DNA of 64,000 bases, from NCBI GenBank assembly GCA_902524285.1, contig CABZCR010000005.1, positions 19,988 through 83,987 of the forward strand, read 5' to 3'. Source of the DNA: an uncultured Pelagibacteraceae bacterium. GTDB lineage: Bacteria > Pseudomonadota > Alphaproteobacteria > Pelagibacterales > AG-422-B15. Under the pieces are notes generated by a model, which had not been told where the DNA came from, ran no database searches, and worked only from the letters and a program-made list of their open reading frames with translations. Of the stretch, positions 18,713 to 27,380 are shown in pieces (the stretch's first letter is position 1; every line of letters starts with the position of its first letter). Position numbers and translations under genes: made by a program.

Positions 18713-19450
18713 CTTAACATCAGCGTTATTTTTAATTTCCTCAGGTAGACCAGATGCAAGTATCTTACCGTAATTAAGCGCAAGTATACGATCTGAAACT
18801 TTATTTACAAAACTCATGTCGTGTTCAATCATAATTATGGTAATTCCTAATAAAGATTGAATATCCTTTATCCAAAAGCCAAGATCAATTGTTTCCTCAT
18901 TTGTTAATCCTGATGACGGTTCATCTAATAGAAGTAATTTTGGATCAGTGCAAAGAGCTCTTGCAAGCTCAACATTTTTGCGAACACCGTAGGGAAGGCC
19001 GTTTATAAGAGTATCTCGGTAATGCTGAAGGTCTAGGAAGTCAATTACTTCTTCAACTTTGAGCCTGTATTCATGTTCTTGCTTGCGGGCACTGGGTGTA
19101 AAAAATACCTCAGATAAAATATTCGTTTTTTTATAAATGTGTCGTCCAAGAAGTAAATTCTGTAGAACAGTTGCATTTTCAAATAATTCTAAATTTTGAA
19201 ACGTTCTTGCTATTCCAAGCTTTGATATATTGTGAGGCTTAGTTTTTGAGATGTTTTGATTTTCAAAATATATCTCACCTTTGCTTGGCTCATAGATTCT
19301 GCTTATGACATTGAAGAGTGTTGATTTACCTGCTCCGTTAGGACCAATTATTGTAAATATTTCACCTTTATCGACACCAAACGATACATCATTAAGGGCT
19401 TTTACTCCTCCAAATGCTACAGTGATATTTTTTACTTCAAACAAACTCAT
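18692..19450 (-). CDS. livG: Branched-chain amino acid ABC transporter ATP-binding protein
   Basis: GPNGAGKSTLFNVI, ARTFQNLELF, LLDEPSSGL; C-term KQAYMGE. Confidence 0.88.
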   Translation of the reverse strand: MSLFEVKNITVAFGGVKALNDVSFGVDKGEIFTIIGPNGAGKSTLFNVISRIYEPSKGEIYFENQNISKTKPHNISKLGIARTFQNLELFENATVLQNLLLGRHIYKKTNILSEVFFTPSARKQEHEYRLKVEEVIDFLDLQHYRDTLINGLPYGVRKNVELARALCTDPKLLLLDEPSSGLTNEETIDLGFWIKDIQSLLGITIIMIEHDMSFVNKVSDRILALNYGKILASGLPEEIKNNADVKQAYMGE

Positions 19451-20523
19451 TATACTCGGTCCGATTTAGTAAATACTTTTTGTTTTTTAAATGTTTGTCT
19501 TTTGTAAGTAGGAAACAGTTCAAAGAATAATTTTATTTTCATCCATCTTCCATAAATCCCAAGTGGTTCATATAAAATGAAGAATACAAGTATTAATCCA
19601 AACAACATTGGCTCAAGACCTGGCTGTGAGCCAATAGAACTTGGTAAATAGTCACGACAGATGGCAATTAATTGCGGTAAGAAGCCAACGAATATCGCTC
19701 CAAACACTGTTCCATGTAAACTTCCCATACCACCAACAACGATAAGTAAAAGTAACGTTAAAGATAAAAAGATATTAAATATATCTGGAGCTAAGTAACC
19801 AATGTAATGAGCAAGTAATGCACCTGCTAATCCAGTAAAAGCACCAGAAATAGCAAATGATAAAGCTTTATAGAGACCTAAGTTAACGCCTAAACTTTGT
19901 GCTGCAATTTCACTGTCTCGAATAGCAACAAACGCTCTCCCAGTTGGAGATCTGAGTATATTGATTGCCGCAAACATCGCTGCAATAAGAAAGACAAGGC
20001 AGACATAATAAAAGAAAACACTGTCATAGAAGCTCATACCCAAGAATTCTGGTTGAGGCACAGGCAACCCTCTGTTGCCACCTGTAAAGTGTTCCCATTT
20101 TATAAAAACATGTTCCGCAATAAAGCCTAAGGCTAATGTTGCGATAGCTAAATACATCCCTGTTAAGCGTAGGATTGGTATTCCAATTGCTGCACCTACT
20201 AGAAATGAAACAACTATTACGATAGGAATTGAAGCATAAAAAGGTATTCCATTCGTAAGTAAGAAGGCATGAGTATAAGCGCCAACTCCTAAAAACGCGG
20301 CATGACCTAAGGATGCAAGACCTGTGTATCCAGATAATATCATTAAACCAATACCAGCAATGGATAGAATGCAAATATATGAGATTTCACCTAAGTAAAA
20401 ATCATTTAATACAAGCGGTAACGCGACCATGATTAATATAAGCAGTGAATACCAAAAACGATCACCGTTATGTTTTGCAATATTTATATCTTGCGAATAT
20501 TTAGTTTTAAAAATAAATCTCAT
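19450..20523 (-). CDS. livM: Branched-chain amino acid ABC transporter permease LivM
   Basis: GYTGLASLGHAAFLGVGAY, TGRAFVAIRDSEIAAQSLGVN, VGGMGSLHGTVFGA. Confidence 0.88.
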   Translation of the reverse strand: MRFIFKTKYSQDINIAKHNGDRFWYSLLILIMVALPLVLNDFYLGEISYICILSIAGIGLMILSGYTGLASLGHAAFLGVGAYTHAFLLTNGIPFYASIPIVIVVSFLVGAAIGIPILRLTGMYLAIATLALGFIAEHVFIKWEHFTGGNRGLPVPQPEFLGMSFYDSVFFYYVCLVFLIAAMFAAINILRSPTGRAFVAIRDSEIAAQSLGVNLGLYKALSFAISGAFTGLAGALLAHYIGYLAPDIFNIFLSLTLLLLIVVGGMGSLHGTVFGAIFVGFLPQLIAICRDYLPSSIGSQPGLEPMLFGLILVFFILYEPLGIYGRWMKIKLFFELFPTYKRQTFKKQKVFTKSDRV

Positions 20524-21404
20524 TAAACTTTTTTGACCTCAGCTTTATCTGAGAACAAACCTCTTGGATAAATAATTAATGTTAGGATAAGAACGAGGTA
20601 AGCAGATATTTCTCTCACTCCCTCAAACAAATAATTTTCGTAAGTTCCACATAATTGTTCGACAATACCTATTATAATGCCTCCAACAATTGCTCCAGGT
20701 ATTGATCCAAATCCTCCTAGAACAGCTGCAGCAAAAGCTTTTAAACCAATCAATGATATTGATGTGTCAACCAAAGTAATTGGTGCGAGAAGCACACCCG
20801 CGACTGCGGCAACTCCTGCAGAAATTGACCATATTAATGAAAATATAAATTTAACCGGTATTCCCATATAGTAAGCCGCTAATTGGTTTTCAGAAGATGC
20901 CCTCATTGCCACACCAATTTTTGAAAATGTAAAAAAGAAATAAAGTGCAGACATTAAAACTGCAGTTCCGACAATTATAGAGAGGTTTACATATGAAATT
21001 ATAAGACCGTTAAACTCAGTTATCTTTCCAGAGAAGGGAGTACTGAATGAAAATATATCAGTTCCCCAATAAATTGATGCAAAGCCTCTAAAAATAAAAC
21101 CTAAGCCGATAGTTAGCATCACAGTTGCGAACGCAGGCTGTCCAATAATCTGCCTTACTACAACGGCATCAAGGAAAAATCCAAAAACAGCAATTATTAA
21201 AACTGTAAGAGCAAAACCTGTGAGGTAATCCATGCCTAAAATACCAATGAGTGAGTATGCAACAAAGGCACCAAGCATAAGAATATCGCCTTGAGCAAAA
21301 TTAATGGTTTCTGTTGCTTTGTAAATTAATACAAATCCTAAAGCTACTAAGCCATAGATGCAGCCGGACGCGATTCCATCAATTAATAATTGAATCAATT
21401 GCAT
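20523..21404 (-). CDS. livH: Branched-chain amino acid ABC transporter permease LivH
   Basis: GIASGCIYGLVALGFVLIYKATETINFAQGDILMLGAF. Confidence 0.88.
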   Translation of the reverse strand: MQLIQLLIDGIASGCIYGLVALGFVLIYKATETINFAQGDILMLGAFVAYSLIGILGMDYLTGFALTVLIIAVFGFFLDAVVVRQIIGQPAFATVMLTIGLGFIFRGFASIYWGTDIFSFSTPFSGKITEFNGLIISYVNLSIIVGTAVLMSALYFFFTFSKIGVAMRASSENQLAAYYMGIPVKFIFSLIWSISAGVAAVAGVLLAPITLVDTSISLIGLKAFAAAVLGGFGSIPGAIVGGIIIGIVEQLCGTYENYLFEGVREISAYLVLILTLIIYPRGLFSDKAEVKKV

Positions 21405-21574
21405 ATATTATTTTCCTCAACCAATACTTTAATTATAAAGTTTGCGATTATGAAATATACATTAAATTAGAAGAAGAAGTTATAAAAATTATCCTGTTTT
21501 TTCTTAAAATTTAACTTTCTTTTCATGCATCACGTTTTAGAGTTTCTGAAGTTTAAAATTTAAAGGGGATTTTT

Positions 21575-22390
21575 ATGTTTAAAACTGATGACAGGTTAGT
21601 CCAAATTTGTCTTGGGATTTGTTATTTTATTGCGGCCATGTATGCCATGATAAATTTCTTTAATCCTGATTACTTAATAGACAGATATGGAACTCTTGAT
21701 GCCACTGATACTAATAGGTTTTTCTTAGGTTGGTATGGCATGATGAACTTCGGATTTGTGGCCGGATTAATTTATATGGGTTATAAAGGATTGGATCGAG
21801 CATTCTTCACTTACGCAGTACCTTTAGCAATACTTTTCCTTATTTGGGGTGTCAGTGGCCAAATGGCTGCCGATGAAAGTGATCAAAATTACACTGCAGT
21901 AGGATTTTTTGTAATTCAATTGATCGCGATTATTGTTGCGAGAGCTAGAGCATTTGGAATGAATTTTGATTTCACCAAAGCTGATAACATGTGGGGAACT
22001 AGCGATAAATTGTGTCAAACGATCTTATGGCTTGGTCTGGCAACACAAGCATTTTTTGTAGTGGGATATTTTATCAATCCATCACAATTAATTACTGATA
22101 CACCAGGATTAGAACTAAATGAAGTTTCTCAGAGGTTTGCTACTGGTGTTATGTATTTCTCTATAGCATGGACAATTGCCTTATTGTACCAGTTAAGGAC
22201 GGGTTACAGCATGAGTTTAATTGTAACTGGATTAATTACTTCAATAATGTTCTTTGCCGTCTTTTTAAATTTTGCTGCTGCTGGATTAACATCAGCGGGT
22301 GGAGAAATGAATACACTACTTGTGTCAGCAATAATCGGTAACTTTGTCGGATCGTTAATTTTATTTTTCCGACTACAAGGAAATCATTAG
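21575..22390 (+). CDS. Multi-pass membrane protein, unknown
   Basis: Seven or so hydrophobic segments; no family recognised. Confidence 0.5.
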   Translation: MFKTDDRLVQICLGICYFIAAMYAMINFFNPDYLIDRYGTLDATDTNRFFLGWYGMMNFGFVAGLIYMGYKGLDRAFFTYAVPLAILFLIWGVSGQMAADESDQNYTAVGFFVIQLIAIIVARARAFGMNFDFTKADNMWGTSDKLCQTILWLGLATQAFFVVGYFINPSQLITDTPGLELNEVSQRFATGVMYFSIAWTIALLYQLRTGYSMSLIVTGLITSIMFFAVFLNFAAAGLTSAGGEMNTLLVSAIIGNFVGSLILFFRLQGNH

Positions 22391-22398
22391 GAGGTTTT

Positions 22399-22821
22399 AT
22401 GATAAAATTAGAAGATAGACCATCAGTAATTATACTTAGCATAATAACTTTTATTGCAATCTTTTATGCTTTTATGTTTTTAGGTGATAACACCGCAAGT
22501 GCATTTATGGAAAGAACAGGTGGATCAACGCCTAACGAGGGAACCATGTTCTTTATGGGAACTGTTGGCTTTATTTATATTGGTATTGCTATTGGCAATG
22601 TAATGGCCATGATGGCTCCCGCTAGTCAATCGATGGTATTTTTCAGAGCAATGGCACTTGTTTCATTTATTGCTGCCCTTAGAGCAATAGGAAATACAAT
22701 TATTGCCGACGAGATACTTACCTATGCCCCTCTAATAGCGACAATACTTGTCTATGTTGGATATGCAGTTGTAATGTCGAGGTGCAAAGCCCGCATTGGA
22801 ACTCATTTTGGTTGGCTATAA
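22399..22821 (+). CDS. Multi-pass membrane protein, unknown
   Basis: Four hydrophobic segments; strong SD aggaggttttatg. Confidence 0.55.
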   Translation: MIKLEDRPSVIILSIITFIAIFYAFMFLGDNTASAFMERTGGSTPNEGTMFFMGTVGFIYIGIAIGNVMAMMAPASQSMVFFRAMALVSFIAALRAIGNTIIADEILTYAPLIATILVYVGYAVVMSRCKARIGTHFGWL

Positions 22822-22832
22822 TTCTCTTTGAA

Positions 22833-22861
22833 GAGAGGGCTTCTTAACGGAAGCTCTCTCC
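22833..22861 (+). terminator. Strong RNA hairpin downstream of 22399 ORF (possible terminator, no clean U-run)
   Basis: gagagGgcttc / gaagcTctctc, 11-bp stem including one G.U, short loop. Confidence 0.4.
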
Positions 22862-23187
22862 GAAAAACATCTTTATTTTCCATAAGCTTCTTAGTTTAAA
22901 CAATTCATATCTATGAATTTTTTTTATTTCATTTAACTTAATATACAAATTACCCTAATTGAAATAAGAGAAGAACTTCCCCATTTATATTTGGAAGGGT
23001 GGAGGATTAAATGAGGAAGCTCAGTCTTCTGTCTAGTTACTCAATGGTTAAATTATAATTTTTAATTTTGTCATAAAAATTACAAGAATATTAAAATTTT
23101 ATGACAGATTTCTAGAAAGTATGGCTTAACAAATCTTTCATAAATTATTGGTAATGTAATGAAGATTGATTCTTTTTTACCAAATTT

Positions 23188-24006
23188 ATGGTCAACGAAA
23201 AAAATAATGTTATTCCTCTCTTAAAATATCGTTCCATATTTATTTCAGATATTCATTTAGGGTCAAAAGGCTGTCAAGCTGAACAGTTACTTGAGTTTTT
23301 AAAAAATACCAGATCAGATTACTTGTATTTAGTTGGAGATATTATAGATGGATGGCGACTTAAAAATAGATGGCACTGGCCACAAAGCCACAGTGATGTA
23401 ATACAAAAAATTCTAAGAAAAGCACGACATGGAACTAAAGTGTTTTATGTATCGGGAAATCACGATGAGCTTGTTAGAAAATTTGTGCCCATAACACTAG
23501 GCGATATTAGGGTAGTTAATGAAATCAAACATAGGACAGTAGATGGATCTGAATATCTTGTACTGCATGGAGATAAATTTGACTCGATTATTAATATTGC
23601 ACCATGGTTAGCCCATCTTGGCGCTAGCGCATACGATTTAGCGTTATGGCTAAATAGAAGATTTAATCAGTTAAGATTATTGTTTGGTTTGAAATATTGG
23701 TCGCTTTCAAAGTATCTGAAATTAAAAGTAAAAAATGCTGTTTCTTATATTAATAAGTACGAAGAAATAGTTGCAGGTTATGCAAAAAAGAAAGATCTAA
23801 AAGGAGTTATTTGTGGACATATTCATCACGCTTCACATCGAATAATAAATGGAGTTCATTACTATAATGATGGTGACTGGGTAGAAAACTGTTCTTTTAT
23901 GGTAGAAAATTTTGATGGAACGATGGATATTCTTTTTTGGAAAGATATCGTTGAAAAGTATGAAATTTTGAACAAACATAAGGACTCCGTAAAGGTATTA
24001 AGTTAA
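23188..24006 (+). CDS. plcP: Metallophosphoesterase of PlcP type (phospholipid remodelling)
   Basis: SDIHLGSKGCQAEQLLEFL, GDIIDGWR, SGNHDELVRKF, GHIHHAS metal-binding motifs; directly followed by a GT4 glycosyltransferase, the known plcP-agt arrangement. Confidence 0.8.
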   Translation: MVNEKNNVIPLLKYRSIFISDIHLGSKGCQAEQLLEFLKNTRSDYLYLVGDIIDGWRLKNRWHWPQSHSDVIQKILRKARHGTKVFYVSGNHDELVRKFVPITLGDIRVVNEIKHRTVDGSEYLVLHGDKFDSIINIAPWLAHLGASAYDLALWLNRRFNQLRLLFGLKYWSLSKYLKLKVKNAVSYINKYEEIVAGYAKKKDLKGVICGHIHHASHRIINGVHYYNDGDWVENCSFMVENFDGTMDILFWKDIVEKYEILNKHKDSVKVLS

Positions 24007-25014
24007 TTGAAAATACTCATCGCATCAGACGCATGGCTCCCTCAAATAAATGGTGTTGTTAGAACTTATCAAACACTTGGTGATAAACTTACAAGTCAAG
24101 GACATGAGGTTAGGTACATAACTCCAGATAAATTTATTACAATTCCACTGATTATTTATCCTGAAATAAAACTTGCGATTAATCATTGGTTCAAAATTGG
24201 CGTGATCATTGAGAAGTTTAAGCCTGACTTTATACACGTTGCTACAGAGGGGCCTATTGGTTTAGCTGTTAGGAATTATTGTTCAAAGAATAATTATGCG
24301 TTTACAACCTCGTATTGTACAAAATTTCCTGAATATATAAATACGATGGCTAAGATACCTGTATCTTTTACATATAAAATTTTGAAATGGTTTCACAAAA
24401 ATTCTAGCGCAGTAATGGTATCTTCTAATTCAATTATAGATGAACTTAATTCACATGGAATTAAAAGGACAGTTAAATGGTCCAGGGGCGTTGATATAAA
24501 AGCTTTTAATCCGAAGAACAAGATTGATCTCAATTTAGAAAAACCAATTTATTTATATGTAGGAAGAATATCTAAGGAAAAATCATTAGAAGATTTTCTT
24601 AAATTAAATTTAAAAGGCACAAAATTACTTGTAGGTGATGGACCCTCTAAGAAAAAACTAGAAAAAAAATATACTGATGCAGTTTTTGTAGGGGCGAAGA
24701 AAGGAAATGAACTGGCCCAGTACTATGCATCTTCAGATATTTTTGTATTTCCAAGTAAAACAGATACGTTTGGAATGGTCATGATCGAGGCTCTCGCCAG
24801 TGGACTTCCTGTGGCCGCATATCCTGTTCCAGGTCCAATTGATGTTTTTGATAATTTTAAACATAATTGTCTTGATCATAATTTAATTAATTCAATTGAT
24901 AAGGCGAGAAAAGTGAGTCGTACAGATTGTATAAATTATAGTAAAAAGTTTGATTGGCAGGAGGTTTCTAAGCTGTTTTTGTCACATCAAACTGTATCAC
25001 GCGTTGCAAAATAA
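24007..25014 (+). CDS. GT4 glycosyltransferase (glycolipid synthase candidate, Agt/SqdX-like)
   Basis: DAWLPQINGVVRTYQTLGDKL; GRISKEKSLEDFL; FVFPSKTDTFGMVMIEALASGLPVAAYPVPGP. Confidence 0.8.
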   Translation: MKILIASDAWLPQINGVVRTYQTLGDKLTSQGHEVRYITPDKFITIPLIIYPEIKLAINHWFKIGVIIEKFKPDFIHVATEGPIGLAVRNYCSKNNYAFTTSYCTKFPEYINTMAKIPVSFTYKILKWFHKNSSAVMVSSNSIIDELNSHGIKRTVKWSRGVDIKAFNPKNKIDLNLEKPIYLYVGRISKEKSLEDFLKLNLKGTKLLVGDGPSKKKLEKKYTDAVFVGAKKGNELAQYYASSDIFVFPSKTDTFGMVMIEALASGLPVAAYPVPGPIDVFDNFKHNCLDHNLINSIDKARKVSRTDCINYSKKFDWQEVSKLFLSHQTVSRVAK

Positions 25015-25295
25015 CAACACTTCGAAAAAAATTTTTTTATACAGTATTCATCTTAATGAATTTTAAATAAAAAATTAATAATAAGAAATTATATTTAAAT
25101 AATTTTGAAATAAAAAAAACACGTTTAAACATATAAAAAAATAAACTGTTATATAATCTTAACAAAATTGAAATAATATTAATTTAGCTGTAACAAAATT
25201 TTAATAGACCTTAATAATTGTTAATATTTACTTAACTAAAATTTTATGAAATCTCATGTATGACTTCATTTATTAATTAATTAATGGAGTAATTT

Positions 25296-26246
25296 ATGAA
25301 TAATAAAATTTTAAGTGCAACGACTGCGCTTGCTGGCATAATGGCTCTTTCAAGTGCGCAAGCAGATGTATCTGTTGGCGGTACTTTTAATGGCTTGTGG
25401 GGAGATGGAGATTCTTACGCGTCTCAGCAAAGAATATCAGTTACAGAATCAGCATACGTGACTTACACAGATACATTAGACAATGGTATCGGCATAGAAG
25501 GTACGATGGCTTACGAGTCTGGTGCAGGTGCTGGAACAGATAATGCTGGTGATTTCGATATTTCATTCATTTCTGACATGGGCACAGTTTCTTTTGGTAA
25601 TGGTCTCTCAGGCGGCCCCGTTGATAGTATGGATAGCCACCCTGTAAAATCATCATTTGCAAGCTCGAGAAAATTACCTCAAGGCTTAAGCGCTGATTAT
25701 GAAGATGGTGACGGCGTTACTGGTGCAGCAGGTTTTGATGATAACAACCAAATTGTCTACACATCACCTAAGATAAATGGATTTACTGTTAAAGCGGGTA
25801 TCGGATTTGGAACAACGGCTGGTTATGACGACATAATGGCTTATTCAATATCTGGAAAGATTGCCGGTTTTTCAGTCAAAGGAGGCATTGTCGATGAAGG
25901 CAACACGGACTCTAGAACTGGGGATGAAAACTATATGATTGGTATTAAAGCACCCAAACTTGCAGGTTACACAATCGGTTATGGTCTATACGACTCGGAT
26001 AGTGGTGACAGCTATACAGTAGTAGGTGTTAAAACACCAAAGATTCCTGGATTGGGTGCAACATTTCAATATGAATATTTTGATGTTGATAATCCTGGCT
26101 CAACGGCTGATGACGATGGCTCTATTGCTTCCTTGCAAAAGTCATTCGGTGGAGGCGTAAAAGCTTCATTTGAATATCATTTTGCTTCCGTGGGTTCAAA
26201 TGAGGATGTTGAAAACTTCTTCATTGGCTACAAAATTGGCTTTTAA
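25296..26246 (+). CDS. Outer-membrane porin
   Basis: Signal peptide, alternating beta-strand pattern, terminal aromatic F (FFIGYKIGF). Confidence 0.78.
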   Translation: MNNKILSATTALAGIMALSSAQADVSVGGTFNGLWGDGDSYASQQRISVTESAYVTYTDTLDNGIGIEGTMAYESGAGAGTDNAGDFDISFISDMGTVSFGNGLSGGPVDSMDSHPVKSSFASSRKLPQGLSADYEDGDGVTGAAGFDDNNQIVYTSPKINGFTVKAGIGFGTTAGYDDIMAYSISGKIAGFSVKGGIVDEGNTDSRTGDENYMIGIKAPKLAGYTIGYGLYDSDSGDSYTVVGVKTPKIPGLGATFQYEYFDVDNPGSTADDDGSIASLQKSFGGGVKASFEYHFASVGSNEDVENFFIGYKIGF

Positions 26247-26283
26247 TTAACTTTTTTTAATCCTTTCAAGTTAATTGATCATG

Positions 26284-26319
26284 ATAACCAGAGTGCAAAT
26301 AATGCACTCTGGTTATTTT
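26284..26319 (+). terminator. Intrinsic terminator after porin
   Basis: Perfect 14-bp stem ataaccagagtgca / tgcactctggttat, 5-nt loop, then tttt. Confidence 0.85.
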
Positions 26320-26355
26320 AATAAACATGTAACAATCTTGTAATATTAATAAGTA

Positions 26356-26853
26356 ATGAAAGCATATTTTTTCTTCATTTTTATTTTAGTCGCTCTCACC
26401 AACTGCGCTCAACTTCCATTAAGTATAGAAAGGGCAGACTCTGGCCATATTAGAGGAGAAGACGCAGCAGATCCTAACTCAAGGGGTATAAGCCTTAATA
26501 AATGGATAAACGATGAAATAAGTAAATCACTCTCAATCAATAATGATAATTTAATCAATAATAAAGAAAAGCTATGGAAGGCTTCACTTGCAAAGTTGTC
26601 ATTCATGCCGGTGTTGGAAGCCAGCAAAGAAGACTACTTTATATTGACTGATTGGTTTTCAATTGAAAAAGATATAAACAGCCGTATTAAAATTGATGTT
26701 TATATTGTTGGTGATGATTTAACGAAAGATTCCTTAGACATTAGAATATTCATTCAAGAATTAAAAAATAATAATTGGATAAAATCATCCTCCGATAACG
26801 ATGTATTAATAAAAATTCAAAATAGCATAATTGATTACGCCGCTTCAATATAA
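26356..26853 (+). CDS. Putative lipoprotein, unknown
   Basis: Lipobox-like LTNC after hydrophobic N-terminus. Confidence 0.55.
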   Translation: MKAYFFFIFILVALTNCAQLPLSIERADSGHIRGEDAADPNSRGISLNKWINDEISKSLSINNDNLINNKEKLWKASLAKLSFMPVLEASKEDYFILTDWFSIEKDINSRIKIDVYIVGDDLTKDSLDIRIFIQELKNNNWIKSSSDNDVLIKIQNSIIDYAASI

Positions 26854-26854
26854 T

Positions 26855-27370
26855 CTATAAGAATCTAGGTCGAACAAAATCTGTAACTTTAAATGAATTA
26901 TATTTTAATTCACTCCAATCTTTTAAATCAGATTTTAGTATTGCAAGACTTCCTGTAGGAAATTTATTTTTAATATTTAAATATTTTTCATCTTGAGAGG
27001 GCGCACTTAAATCAATTGTTAAATTTCGAATTGTCGGTTCATGATTAACAATTAAAATATTTGAATAATTATTTTCAGTGTTTTTGATTAAGTCAAAAAG
27101 GTAGATTTCGTCACATAAATATAATTTCTTGCTAAAAACAACCTTCGAGCTTGTCCTTAGTGTTTTTCCAAGAACTAAATTAAATGTGTCGACAGTTCTT
27201 CTTGCAGATGAAACATAGGAAATATCAGGTATTATTTTTTTTTGTGAAAGAAATGTTTCAATTTTGTTACAATTGTTTTTTCCTCTTTTTGAAAGAGGTC
27301 TCTCAAAATCAGTTAAACTAGGATCATCCCAACTTGATTTAGCGTGTCTCAATAGATATAAATGCTTCAT
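26855..27370 (-). CDS. sixA: Histidine phosphatase, SixA type
   Basis: MKHLYLLRHAKSSWDD RHG motif; start re-assigned from 27409 to 27370. Confidence 0.8.
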   Translation of the reverse strand: MKHLYLLRHAKSSWDDPSLTDFERPLSKRGKNNCNKIETFLSQKKIIPDISYVSSARRTVDTFNLVLGKTLRTSSKVVFSKKLYLCDEIYLFDLIKNTENNYSNILIVNHEPTIRNLTIDLSAPSQDEKYLNIKNKFPTGSLAILKSDLKDWSELKYNSFKVTDFVRPRFL

Positions 27371-27380
27371 CACTTTAATA

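Noticed and set aside
14433-18720. CRISPR array or classical integron attC array
   Set aside because: Repeats are three, long (about 145-190 bp), diverged and separated by genes; no spacer periodicity, no integrase, no convincing attC core boxes.
20024-20374. 116-aa minus-strand ORF, out of frame in livM
   Set aside because: Same strand alternate frame of livM; Cys/Trp/Ser-rich artefact composition.
25015-25295. Pho box upstream of the porin
   Set aside because: CTGTAAC followed at +11 by TTTTAAT, but no third phased repeat and the region is extremely AT-rich; not distinguishable from chance by eye.
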